A DNA stretch of 64,000 nt from Pseudoscleropodium purum (taxonomy: Eukaryota; Streptophyta; Bryopsida; Hypnales; Brachytheciaceae). Position 1 is the stretch's first letter. Each line of letters opens with the position of its first letter. The stretch covers positions 9,788,173 through 9,852,172 of the forward strand of contig OZ017798.1 in the NCBI GenBank assembly GCA_963969395.1. The letters run 5' to 3'. Below are positions 1-12,360 of the stretch, one piece after another. The notes beneath the pieces are model-generated. The model was not told the DNA's origin. It worked only from the letters and a program-made list of their open reading frames with translations, and ran no database searches. The position numbers and the translations under genes were made by a program.

Positions 1-94
1 AAGTGGATTTAGGATTTTCTGGCAAGTGAAACACGCTAGGTTTAACTAAACTGCTTAAAAGGTCGAGTGCAACTGTAGAATTGTAGTAATCATC

Positions 95-3000
95 ATGGCG
101 GATGTCGGACCTCCTTCGGTATACGGATTACAGGTACTCCCATCTTTCAAAATGAATCCAAGGTTTATTCACAGGAACTTATGTCATCGACGAACGAGTG
201 AAATATTCGTTGTGAGACAGAGAGAGATTTGAATGTTCAGAGATTATGTCTCCAGCTCCCTACGGATTTTATCAAACATTCTTTAGTGCGGCTTCCTTTG
301 GTGCGGAAGAGAAATAGAAGACTTCGAAGCTGCAATAGATTTTTTCGTGACTCTGCATATCCTGGCCTCTCTTCACGCCTAGTTAACTACCAGGTTTGCA
401 TAGTGGCAATTGTGGAATTCAAAAATATATTCTATCTGCGGAATTTTTTCAAGAGTAAATCCTTGCAAAGCTGATTAAAAGTTGGACTGAGGTTTTGCAA
501 TGCAGGAAAACATACCAATGAGGTCGATTTTATTTTTGGCATTTCAGAGCTTCGGGGTGGTCTATGGTGAGCTGAGCACCTCACCTCTGTACGTATTTCG
601 GAGCACCTTTGCTGGAAGGCAAAGTTTGCACGAAAGTGATGACGAGATATTGGGCATCTTGTCCTTTATCTTGTATACGCTGACAATCATTCCGCTCATC
701 AAATATGTGTTCATTGTGTTGAGTGCCAGCGACAATGGCGAAGGTGCACAATTCCTACATATTTTCCATAATCATCTGATTGCACTGCACTTGTATCTGG
801 TTGATTTTGTATGATAGGTGCAGCTTCACGAAAGCACTGCTTTAAGAATTTGAAGAATACAATCAGTTCATAACCGTGTACCTTTAACCCAATGTGACTG
901 AACAGGTGGAACATTTGCTCTCTACTCTCTTTTATGCCGTCATGCGAAGCTCAGTTTATTGCCCAATCAAGAAGATGCTGATTTACAGTTGTCTACCTAT
1001 AATGTGGAGATTCGACAACAGACAACGGGTGGATTGAGGGTGAAGAATTTTTTTGAAAAGTTCGAATGGGCTCGAAAGGGCCTCCTTGTAGTGGTCTTAC
1101 TTGGGACCTGCATGATCATAGCGGACGGTGTTTTTACACCCGCCATATCTGGTGCGCTGCATCTTTTACGCTTGCCTGCTTCTGGGCCGCTTCCTGCGTC
1201 TTTGAAATGCCCTCAAGTCATCTGTATTTTCTAATTGATGATTTCAATTTTGTTGCAGTGTTATCAGCTGTTGCAGGTATCAAAGTCGCAGTACCGAATC
1301 TTTCGGAGGGTAAGTAACAACACCCGCGCTGCTCTCCTCTTCCCGTCGCGAATCTTGTTATAAGGTTCAAATTCGGCGATTGATGTGTGTCTAACTAAAT
1401 AAAGTGAGTTATATGGACAGGTGTAGTTACAGGCGTGTCATGCGGCATTCTAGCGGGCTTATTCTCACTTCAACATCGTGGCACCCGCCGAGTCGCTTTC
1501 TTATTTGCACCGATTGTGCTTTTGTGGCTCCTCTGCATCTCCAGCATTGGGATATACAACATAGTAGCTTATAATCCACAGGGAATCTGGGCTGCATTCA
1601 ATCCAGTGTACATGTACAAGTTCCTAAAATTCGCTGGGAAAGATGGTTGGGTATCCCTCGGAAGTGTCGTCCTGTGCATTACAGGTAAATGCCCCTTTTT
1701 CTGCTTATTTGTGACAGTTTTTCCTTGCTAGTAGTCAAATCTATGAGAAATTGTACTGCACAATATATTCCCTCAGTAAAAAAACCGGGCAAACAGAACT
1801 CATAATTTACTGGGTTTACTAAAAAATTATTAAGTAGTTTTAAGTGTGCTATTGTGAAAGACTTGGATACGTAATCATACAGAATGTGCCTTCATGTATA
1901 ACAGGTCGTCGTAACTTCTTCTGCTGGTATACATGTTACAGGAACTGAGGCTATGTTTGCAGATCTTGGCCATTTTAATCAACGATCTATCCAGGTATTA
2001 TTCTAACTTCTGTCAGAAGTACTGATGTAATCCGTGGTATAGTCAGTGATAAGTCACTCATGCACTAAAGTTTAGCTCGATGTGTTTGAACCTTGTTTTC
2101 AAGCTCTGAACAGATCTCACTTGAGGGACTTGCAAATGGTTTATTAGGTGAGCCTATGAGTGCCTGTGCACAAAGACCTTATCTCTGCCATTGCAATTTG
2201 GTTACAGATTGCATTCGCCATGGTGGTGTATCCATCACTGATGTTGGGATATATTGGGCAAGCTGCTTACTTGACCAAGAATCGAGACGATGTGTCAGAA
2301 AGCTTCTACAAGTCTATTCCAAGTAACCTCAATTCATATCACTGGTTACATTTGTATGATTGAGTTCGTGCAGCGTACTGGTTGGCAAACATTGGCCCGT
2401 GGATAGTCGGTGCAGATAATTTCATTCTGGGATACTTACTAGTGAAGATTTCATGTATTGATCAAGCGCACCAGATGAAAAATTGTATATTTAGTATGAA
2501 AATGGGAGTCTTCCCTGTTGTTCGACAGTGGTCATTTGGATTGACAAGTGTCTCTTCATGTCAATGTGCAGAGCCTTTCTTCTGGCCTGTTCTGGTGATC
2601 GCATCACTGGCAGCTATAGTGGGTAGTCAAGCTGTCATTTCAGCGACTTTTTCAATCATCAAACAATGCGTATCGCTCTGTTGTTTTCCAAGAGTCAAAG
2701 TAATCCATACATCAGAGAGAATCCATGGCCAGATATACATACCTGAAATCAACTGGATCCTGTTCGTGTTGTGTATGGCTGTAACAATTGGCTTTAGGAA
2801 TACCATCACTATTGGAAATGCATATGGTATGTACATGCTTTCTAAAGCTCAACCAGACATATCCTTAGAAGTTAGAACTACTATTTCGCTGCAATACCAG
2901 TGTTGTTGGTTGGTCATTTACGAAAACCTCTAACTACCGAATAGAATACCAGGTAACTGGGTTCAGTGGCTGAACTTTTGAGCTGCATGTCTGGGTTGAG

Positions 3001-4731
3001 TGAGTTACAGCTTGGGGATGATTTAATTGCGTAAAAACACTATGGTATCTATCCCTGAAACGTTCAGGTTTTTTTTATTTCTAATTATTTTGTCCAGGAG
3101 CCAACACGTTGATTTGGTTGCAGGTCTTGCAGTAATAACAGTAATGCTTGTGACAACATTTCTCATGGCTTTGGTAATATTGATCGTGCGGGGACGACAC
3201 CTAATTGAAGCTCTGGGTTTCCTACTAATATTTGGGTCTATTGAGGCACTCTTCATCTCTGCCTCTTTCATGAAATTTCCACAAGGAGGATGGGTTCCGT
3301 TGGTGTTGACTTCAGTTTTCATGATCGTCATGTTCATATGGAATTATGGGACTTCCAAAAAATACGAGGCCATGGACAGCAGAATGAAGTGGGAATGGAT
3401 GTTGTCCTTGAACGCGCTTGATGAAAGCCTTCTTGTCCCCGGTATTGGTCTTTACTACACAGAATTGGCAACGGACGGTGTTCCGCTAATTTTCTCTAAT
3501 TTTTTCACTCATGTGCGGGCGTTCCACACGTTTGTGGTACTGGTCACTATAAAATCTGTCCCAGTGCCTTACATACCTCCAGACGAGCGCACCCTCTTCT
3601 CACGAATTGGTGGTAAGCGCTACCGGCTATTCAGGTAACTTCAAACCGTCAACTCCAGACTGACGAAAATTTCCTGGAAAATTGAGGTTTGAAAATTCAG
3701 TTGGCCAGAGTGTTAGTTTTGAAGTAATTTGTACAGCTCATCCTTGTGGGACTCTGTCCAGTGAACGGATACGGTAACTCTTTGTTGATACCCTTCTTTG
3801 AGGTCCTCTCAAATACTTGAATATGAATCGTTTTCAAATTTAGTGTTTGTGTTAATCTATCGGTTTTTACTGGCAGTTGTACTGTTCGCTATGGATACAA
3901 AGACATACACGAAGCCGATGTGAGGTTTGAGGAGCTGCTCTTAGCAGATCTACGTAACTTCATCTTGACAGAAAACGATGAAGAAGAATTCAGTGCCGAG
4001 GGTGATGGCAATGTGGAAGTGAGGCCATTAGTAGCAACCCTTCTCCCAAGGAGAGAAGTCTCTGAGGTGTCGTCTTCTATTTCCCTTCGTTCTGGTGGTT
4101 GTGGGAAGTGTAACTCACTTCTTTGTTAGTTTCTAACTAAGATAGTCTCTCAACCTTGAGCCCATAAAGTAGACCAAATAGCATCCTTTCATATTGCGAG
4201 GATCCATAATGAACGAATTAAGGAGAGAATTCTCCCATTGCAAGTATTGCGGGAATGGCCCACTATGACCACCCGCAATCGTATTCGATTTGATGATTTC
4301 CAACATTTGATCTGAAAACACGCTAGTTCACAAAAGTTTGTGTACTTACGTGAAAACCTGGAGTTTCCATTGCAAATCGTGGCACTGATTCAAGCATTGT
4401 TTTGTTTATGTTTATGAAGGGCGATGGCAGTGAGCACCCTTCACACGCAACTGGAATGAGGAGAGTACGTTTCCCAAGTAGTGACCTTCAAGATCAAAGG
4501 AAGCGAAGGAAGCAACTAGAGCTCCGAAAGCTGGACGAGGAACAGAGGAAAGGCGTGGTCTACATTCTGGGCCACTCCTATGTGGAAGCATCCGCCACAT
4601 CGTCAAGGGCAAAGAAATTTGCTATCAACTATGTTTACAACTTTTTGAGGCGGATATGCAGGGGACCTTCGGTGGAGTTACACCTTCCAAAAGCGGATAC
4701 CATCGAAATTGGTGTCTTGTACAGTGTATAG
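95..4731 (+). CDS. KUP/HAK/KT family potassium transporter, about 11 exons
   Basis: Predicted multi-pass membrane protein that moves K+ (usually K+/H+ symport) across the plasma or vacuolar membrane. Phase-consistent exons: 95-133, 506-743, 906-1151, 1259-1309, 1421-1684, 1942-1994, 2208-2322, 2572-2826, 3124-3634, 3877 to about 4066, and about 4420-4731, giving near 757 residues, a normal family length. Family landmarks in order: [14 protein letters not shown] in the first membrane segment, [68 protein letters not shown], and the C-terminal [13 protein letters not shown] with [10 protein letters not shown]. The usual Asp of GVVYGD is Glu here. The start is uncertain: the 13-codon first exon ([13 protein letters not shown]) splices in phase, but ATG 500 or 518 is possible. 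The last intron's ends are also uncertain. Family assignment is firm; ion selectivity and membrane are inference. Confidence 0.93.
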
Positions 4732-5659
4732 CCAAAGAATCCTCTGGTGTGCCAAGCATGTCAATGTTATTTCCAGACAGGTCCAACACCGGCTATATTA
4801 TTGTGTGAAACGGACTCCGGTTCTTACATCATCGTGTGTAAGTAAATTGCTCTCGTCGCAGGAAGAAGGAAGAGGCTCCCCTCTCCGAACTGCTCAAGTG
4901 CGCGGCGTCTACCGATATAAATTAACAATTAATTTATTTCGGCTTTGAACGTAGGACTCGGGATTCAGGTACCCCAGCTGCATTATTAGAGATCAGAAAG
5001 TTAACCTTTCTTTCTTTAATGTCTGCTACAGAAATATCTGCATAGATTGTAACTTACAAAAGCTTAGAAGCATCAACTGTAATTCATATAGTTCTTTTGT
5101 CGTTCACTCTGAAACCAAACAATTGGAACCATGACTGTTTTCTCCCATGCCACCTATTCTATCACTGTTCATTGGGTACTATAATTGCATTTTGCGAAGG
5201 ACTTGGCAATACTTGGCAAATCCTTATGATGAGATCAGACAATCGTATACGGTAGCTGGAAGAAGCGGATTGCATAGGAGATGGTACCACTACAGGAAAA
5301 AAAAAAAAAATTCGGTCAATGCTCATAATGTGGTCCCTTATGTAAGAGCATGGTCCAAATTTTGAGGGGGCGAGCTCACCGAAAGGGGATCAGCGCTTAG
5401 CAGGTCGTTTTACGTACACCTACTCTAGATAGCCAGTGCAAACTCAAGCGCCTCAACTGGGAAGAAGGCGATGACTGCAGACGAATTGAATCAAATAGAG
5501 TAGTGATAGTACAATATTGATTCGAATAATGAAAGGATGTCGATGACTGTTTGCTCAATAACCTATAGACCTTGTTGCAAATGATCATTCCTCTCCTCAC
5601 TTCTTGGTTCACTTGCAGACGTGAAAAAATTCTGTAATTGGAAACTCTCCTACCGCATT
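4732..5659. other. Intergenic 3' flanks between convergent genes
   Basis: No coding segment is supported. This holds the 3' ends of the potassium-transporter gene (plus strand) and the CCDC61-like gene (minus strand), including a 14-A run near 5297. Short ORFs here lack family similarity and splice signals. Confidence 0.6.
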
Positions 5660-8600
5660 CTACTTTTGGGCTGTTCTGGTTTTGGTAGTTTTTAGAAAAT
5701 TCTTGAGAGCATACAGTCTTGAGTCAATCTCCCTAACTTCCTGGTCATCATCGTAAGGTCTCTCCAGCATGACATCAAACCTTCCTGTTGCATACAACCA
5801 TGCATCATAAAGATGAAAACAAGATGATCACAAACGCACGAGGTATATTATAACACATGGATGCTGAAACAAGTTACTTGGCGTCTACTAAGCCAATTGT
5901 AAAAGTTTCACCACTCTAATAATGCTACCCACGCTACATGCTAACCCAACCCTTGATTGGATGATAATGAACGGTGTGACCAATAGATAGGGTTTTCAGT
6001 AGGGTTGCGAACACTATTAGGTGACCTATATGGAGTAGTCTTCCTTCTGTAGAAGGATACTTAGTTGAAAGATGAAAGCTGGGTATGTCAATTTTCTCAC
6101 CTGATTTGTCTATGGAGGATGAATTACCGTGGAAGTCCTTCAAACTACCACTTGTACCACGCGACTCAGAACAACTAATGTCAAAACCTTCCATCCTTGC
6201 ATATCTTCAAATATGATTGAACAATTAGTCTGAGCCTCACGTTCCTTATATGACGAATATTTGATTCGTAAGGGTAAATTTAACTGATATAGAAATATCT
6301 TCACGTGAAATCACACAATGAAAGCAATCAACAAGACATACTTGTGGAGTTTTGCTTTTACGTCTCTCAAAACGGTGCCTGGAGAGCTGGCCCTTGAACC
6401 ACGCCTTGAACCAAGGTGTTCCACTACCTGCAAACAACCATTTTGCGGTTAACAAAGGAATGCATTCGGTGTTTCACAGAGACCATGTCTAGAGTTAACG
6501 ATTAGAGATTACATTGGCATCATGTTAGTCGTTGAGACCCAAAGGATATACGTTGAAGAATTTGGGGGTTACCGAATTTTCTTAATGTAAACTCTAAATA
6601 GTACAAACTTGTCAAATATCTACTTAACTAGGAAAAATGATCAGATTCTCTTACAGGCTCACGCTCATCATCGGTAGTGAAGCATCGCGGAGTTGATGCC
6701 GAACCCGAACCCTTATTGACAAGTCCTCGCATTGGCTGGAGTCCAATATTCCTATTCCTGCAAAGATTCTGAACGTAATAAGCAAGAAATCTTAAGAAGA
6801 ATGACGCAAAAACATAATTCATGAGTAAATACGTTCATGGAATAAACATTACCAAACAGGCGACGGACTGATGTTCTCTCGCGCATAACGGTGGCTCTCC
6901 CAGGATGTTTTGCTCCTTCCTGATTTCGAGCTTGTCTGAGTCTGGGGCACCAATTTTAAGGAATCAGAAAAGCATCTGAAAGGAAAGTTAAGCTCAACAA
7001 GGATCAAACACGCTAAAATCTGTTATACGGTACTTAGAATTAAAGAAAGACTGATCTACCTCAACAGGAGATGCAGTTCTGTTTGAGGCACTCAATGGCT
7101 CAAGACCATAACGAGCACTCTTTGTCAACTCCGAGCGTTGTCTCCCAATTCCAGAAATCTCTCTGCTAACAAGTATGAATATTCCTTCTTAGTTTATAAG
7201 AACAGTTGCATGGTTTATAAGCTAATCGAAGAGATTGATTCTCACATTAATGTTGCATCCACGAGGTTTGATAAAAGGCATATTATATGACCTCACAACT
7301 GACGAGAGAGAGGGAATATGAAACTCAATTGCCAAGGAGAACTTCTAGATACTCACCTGGCATATGGATCTTCTGATCTTGCTGACGATGGCCGGGAATA
7401 TATTTCACGAATGGGTCTCCGCTCCCCAGGAGAATGTCCTCTGACATTGATACTCTCCTCTCGAGACTGAATGCGGGAGTTTCGAAAAGAAGGGCAAGAG
7501 GATGGTCGGGAGGATGGTCGGGAGCCTGCAAAAATTAATCATATAATATAGGGTGTTACCACACTATAAAGAGGCAGGCAGTAATGACTACTGCCGGGTC
7601 TAGTGCACATGGCATGAATGATAAACAAAGTTCTTCCTTCTTCCTCATTTCATGTGCTTCCAAACAAAAGTGCCCAGAAGAACACTTGCTTCTTCATAGC
7701 CGTGTCATCTTTCATGTGGCACATTGCATGCCTAAAGCATGAAAAAAATGTAAAAAGAAGTATTACATCTCTCGAGCCAATCCTCTATTAAGGTAGCTAC
7801 TTGCTCAAATAGATCGGTGACATGCTTCCTCTAGTTTCTCTTTAGCGTAATAAGCCTCTTAATCGTGAAGTTAGTCCCCGGCTCCACATGTTATGATTTA
7901 TACGAAGTTGTCACTTAGTCCGTGAAAAATTTGGGTGAAGGCACATTCTTGAAAATACCGTCAATAATTCCATGACTGTATGTCAATGATTGGGTAAACT
8001 GAAGGTTTTGCTTACCAGGGGGAGTTTTCCGCCGTTTTCCTGTCGGCGTAGCTGTACGAGTTGACATAGGAGATGGTCTTCGGTGTCCATTAGGAATTCC
8101 ACCACCCGCTCTGGTCGATGGCACTGAAAAAGTGTCCCTGATAAACCATTGAAATCTTTAAGCGCTGATATCTAGCTTGAAAGGGTATTACCATGTTGCA
8201 CTTTCTAGGAGTGCAGAGCATTGAAGGTTCCCTCTATGAAGAAAAGCTAATCGCAAGACAAAATTCAATAAAACTACACACTAAGTCGGTGACTTGTCAA
8301 AAATGAACCTGGGTCTTGTGCGATGTGGAGGCAGATCTCTGGACCCTTGAATCTTCAATCTGCATTCAAGCAGACAAGATTACAAAACATGGACAGCGTA
8401 TATATATTAACCACTGAAGTATTACAGACTTAGCTATGTCGACAGTCATACTCTGTCCTTAAATAGCAAAGAATATTAACAAAGTACAGATTAATCCAGC
8501 GCTCATGTTGAAGAACATGTACCTCCTTTTCAAAATGTCAAGTTCACTTTCTGACTCTCGTACCTTCACCCGTAACTTTTTCTCTGAATCTCGTAGATTC

Positions 8601-11414
8601 CTTACCTGGGTAACCAACGTTCCTAGGAACTCAGCGTATCTCTTCCACTTGGCACTGAGTTGAAATGGATGCGACAAAACAATTTCTTCTATGGAACCAA
8701 GAGAGAGTATTATGACCACATGCATGTCAAATTTGCGTGAATCTCTGCATACCACCTCATTTCAAAGATTTGCTAAGACGACAGATCATGCATCCAATGC
8801 CATTACCTGTTCAGCAAGGGCGGTATTGTCTCTTGCTAACCGAGCGACCGCTTTCCGATGCACGTTGCGCTCACTTCGTACGTCCTCCTACACCTCCACA
8901 GAACAGTAACATCACAGAAGAATTCATATTGACTCACTAAAACTGGCTCAACATGATTCGGGAAGCAGACACTAAATAAGAAATTTTATTAGAACGTGAA
9001 GGAACACATTTAGGTTAGGACAGGCACATCATCAAAAATGATGGCGTAATACCTACACGTCTTTCAAAGCCGGTGAAAATTAACTAACCTTGATCATCTT
9101 GGGGCTTAGCAGCTCCAAAGAGCAGCCAGTACTTTCAGTACGAACGCACAGAGAGATAACTGACCTGTGAAGAGCATAAACACAAAATGACAATGTGTGT
9201 AATTCAAACAAAGTCCCGAAAACCCTCCATTGTAGCGCAAGTCATACTACTAAAGAATGAACTAGCTTATTCCCTTCATTGCAAGTGCTGAGAGGATAGT
9301 AAGGTCTGCAGGTTTCTAACCTGTATTTGATCCAGCCTTGCGCGCAACATTTGTGTTTCCTTTTTCACGTCTTTCTGCAGACGATGCCTCTTTTTGAGTA
9401 CGACGAACTTAACTCATTATCGTCAATGAATCAAAGAAATAATAACATAATGGTGTAACAAACGACTATTGAGAAAGTAAGTTCCATAATATCCTCTAGT
9501 TTTCCCGACGACGGTTCAATATTTTTTATCCTTCAAAAATGCAATAAACCGACCAACCTTAGCTTCGATTCTGGAAAACAGGAGATCGCACTTCTTTTGA
9601 GTGAGGGCAAGTTCTTTCTGGAGCTTCGTTCGCTCTTCATCACCCTCTCTGCTCGAATAACAAAGAAGTAACAACAATCCGTGCAATCGTGAGAAATAAG
9701 CCAGTGTGGAAACAATAATTCTTAAGCCGCATTACTTAAGGAGAGGAACAAGAACGTCCTTAAAAATTATTGGAGTGATGAAACTGATGAACATTCCTAG
9801 GAAATCACAAATCAACCTTGAAACTCAAAGTGCAGGACCATTAGACATCGTCCATTATTCACCGATGTACCTTCGGTCGGTTTGCGTGCCGTAGCCAAAC
9901 ATCCTGTACGAGTCCTTCATGCAAGAAAGCTGCAAGGAAGACACCAAGGAAGACACTTAGAAATTTGATACGGCACCCGGAAATTTTCAAAGATAAAGCA
10001 CTACAGCAGAAATCCACATGTAAACAATAAATAGCTTCACCTGAGCTGTGAGCAGAGAATTTTCCTCCCTGAGCCTCCTAATCTCAGCACAGTCCGGATC
10101 AGTGCGAATGGAATCATCGTCATCAAGCAATCCATGACGATTTTGGTCCATCCTCTTTTGTAGCTGAGCCTTAACTTCTTCCAGTTCATCCCGCAGACGA
10201 CGAATGGTGCGTTTCAATGCCTCTGGCTCGGGATTATCCTCGTGCAATAGAGGCAGGGGGTAATGAACTCTGCATAAAAGAAATTGAAATTGATCGACTC
10301 AGAGCCGAAATGGTCAAAAGAAGGAATCATTTGAAATATATTATTAAGCTTCAAGGAAGGTACAAAATAAACCAAAGGAGGAATGGTAAAGATATGATTT
10401 GGAAGTTCTAATATTTGGCTATGAGCTTGCAAAGTGGACTTCCTATTTCCACTATCGGGACTGCAGGTTTGATGTGAATCCTACACCATTATGGTAGGCA
10501 AAGCAATCGCAATTTAGATAAAGAATACAGAAATAAGGGATACCTATCGAACTCCCCAGTGTAGGTGAGGATGAGATATCGTTTATTACTTGTCGCGCTT
10601 CGGAGGGCCTGGCATCCCATATCACGCAACTTCCTGCTTCATATCCCCAGAGTCTCGTCTCAGTTGGACAAAACCGAGCTGAATACGGAAAAATTAAAAG
10701 CAATAAGGAAAGAAGGATCCTTTCTCTACATTTCATGACAATGGCGTGGAATTGCAAGCGCATGTTTCAGACCCAATGAGCTGAAATTATTGTTCTCAGG
10801 AAATGCACCAAAATGAAATAATGATAAGAGTAATAAACTTAATTTTGGGTATTTTCAACCCAATTCAATCTCTTCAGAACATTGTAATGAAGAATCATTT
10901 GGCTTCCACAACGAGAAGTGGGCACCTCGTTTCAGTCTCTCATCATCAGCTCTGAGTAGATTTGCAACTCTTAAGATGAAATGTCTCACCTATTCTTCAG
11001 CAGTTCAAAGTCTTGGTAAGTTAACAGATCCACAAACACGGAGTCTGATTCCTGTAATATAGAAGACCGGAGCATCTTCACGAACACCGAGAATTTCTTA
11101 AAGTTTCCTGTCTTTTGAGTGATCTCTTCGATGTCTGTACAATCGCAGGCCACATTCATACAACAACCAATCTGCTCATGATTCTGTGTGCAAAGTGGAA
11201 TCACAATAATGGAGAAAAACGGAATTCTTACAAGGGTTTGAGTTGAGAACTTACATCTTGCCGTGAAGTCCCCACGCCACCGGGAACCATCGGATTTGTG
11301 CTCCGCCTCCACACACAGAGTATCCCCCGGAGCCAAAGACACAGTCAGCAAATACTGAACATTTTGAAATACAAGCTCCACCACCTGCTCGAACTCCGAC
11401 CCGTGGTTGCTCAT
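5660..11414 (-). CDS. CCDC61/VFL3-like basal-body protein, 17 exons
   Basis: Predicted centriole/basal-body protein. CCDC61 (VFL3 in Chlamydomonas) has an XRCC4-like head and a coiled coil and organises basal bodies. Exons, in transcription order: 11255-11414, 10990-11134, 10544-10633, 10041-10269, 9558-9644, 9321-9389, 8807-8887, 8523-8605, 8309-8359, 8016-8137, 7357-7525, 7060-7162, 6853-6941, 6655-6757, 6342-6427, 6101-6195, 5660-5784. They total 1887 nt, exactly 629 codons, with every junction in phase. The head (residues about 1-145) shows RWRGDFTA, IEEITQKTGNFKKF, DLLTYQDFELL, then KRYLILTYTGEFDR joined by splicing to VHYPLPL, all hallmarks of the family. A coiled coil covers about 145-330, then a Ser/Arg/Pro-rich linker, and a conserved-looking tail with EIDSRLYALKNFL. 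Human CCDC61 is somewhat shorter. An upstream ATG at 11435 would add seven residues. The acceptors at 9644, 9389 and 6941 are the least certain. The gene implies sperm flagella in this plant. Confidence 0.9.
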
Positions 11415-12360
11415 TTTGTCGACACAGGGACACAATTAGGGACATAAGAACACGATTATTTCCTCGTCACCTCGTCTCTCCATCACCAACTTCAAACTCC
11501 CCACTCCTGAAACCTGAAAAATCCTCGAAGTGACTCTGACTCTACCCTCGCCTATGAACTTTGCCTGACTACCCATCTCCATGCGGAACTATCAACGACA
11601 TCAAGAGTTCTCTTCCTCGCTAGAGAGTTCCTCATTTTCCCTCTCCTAGTCCTCAATCACAATAGATTGAAACCACTTCTGCACCTAGCAGCAGCAGAAC
11701 CTGCACTCAAAAGCAGCCTTGTCATAAACAGTGAAGTCTGCAATAGGGACTCCCATGACTTTCACTGTGCCAAGCGAAAGCAAAAATAATTCTTCATAGC
11801 AATGGCAAGAAAATGGAGTCCCAGCCAAAAAAAACCTCGTTCACATTGAGCCAAGAAAAGTCAGTATTCGAAACGTTGGGTGGACAGCCTTGTACCGTGG
11901 TAACGTACCAACTGCAGCAGGCTAAATAACTTCATGTGCTTTCAGTTGAAATTGCTGAGATAATAACTCACTCACTAGACATAGCACTTCTCTCAACAGA
12001 CATTTACTAGAAATACGTCATCGTAATGTGTAATAGTATATTCATGAATATGGGACATTTGAACTGTACAAGATATATCTAATGAAGATGAAACTGGGAA
12101 GAATCAAAACAGTAGAATACATAGTGTGGCCACATGCTTCTCTGACTTCTCAATAAATGAAGGTTGCAGTCAAACTAGGTAGGTGGACCTCGTAAGGATA
12201 GTTCCTCAAAAGGATAAATACAAAGAGTGGGATTCTCTTATGGTACGCATCTGGCCTATCCTATCCGAAAATTGGGATCAATAGTTATGAACGATTAACT
12301 CCGAAACTGCTGGAACGGGAAACTCTAAAAGAAAACTATTCAGTAATCTAAAAACGCTAC
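11415..12360. other. Promoter side of CCDC61-like gene and 3' flank of PLAC8 gene
   Basis: No supported gene. The segment next to 11414 should carry the promoter and 5' leader of the minus-strand CCDC61-like gene. The segment next to 12361 should carry the 3' untranslated region of the PLAC8 gene. No recognisable repeat was seen. Confidence 0.5.

Noticed and set aside
8016..8123. Alternative reading frame of a CCDC61-like exon (contains VVEFLMDTEDHLL)
   Set aside because: The Ser/Pro/Arg-rich frame is the one that joins in phase to both neighbouring exons.
8200..8235. Small possible CCDC61-like exon
   Set aside because: Including it breaks the frame at the next exon, while skipping it and using the acceptor at 8137 keeps phase.
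9105..9165. Possible extra CCDC61-like exon on the minus strand
   Set aside because: It has splice-like ends but the phase entering it produces a stop, and its composition is not coiled-coil-like.
10217..10411. Plus-strand ORF that looks coiled-coil-like (Glu/Arg/Lys-rich)
   Set aside because: It overlaps a CCDC61-like exon and intron on the other strand, and the minus-strand reading is confirmed by motifs and phase.
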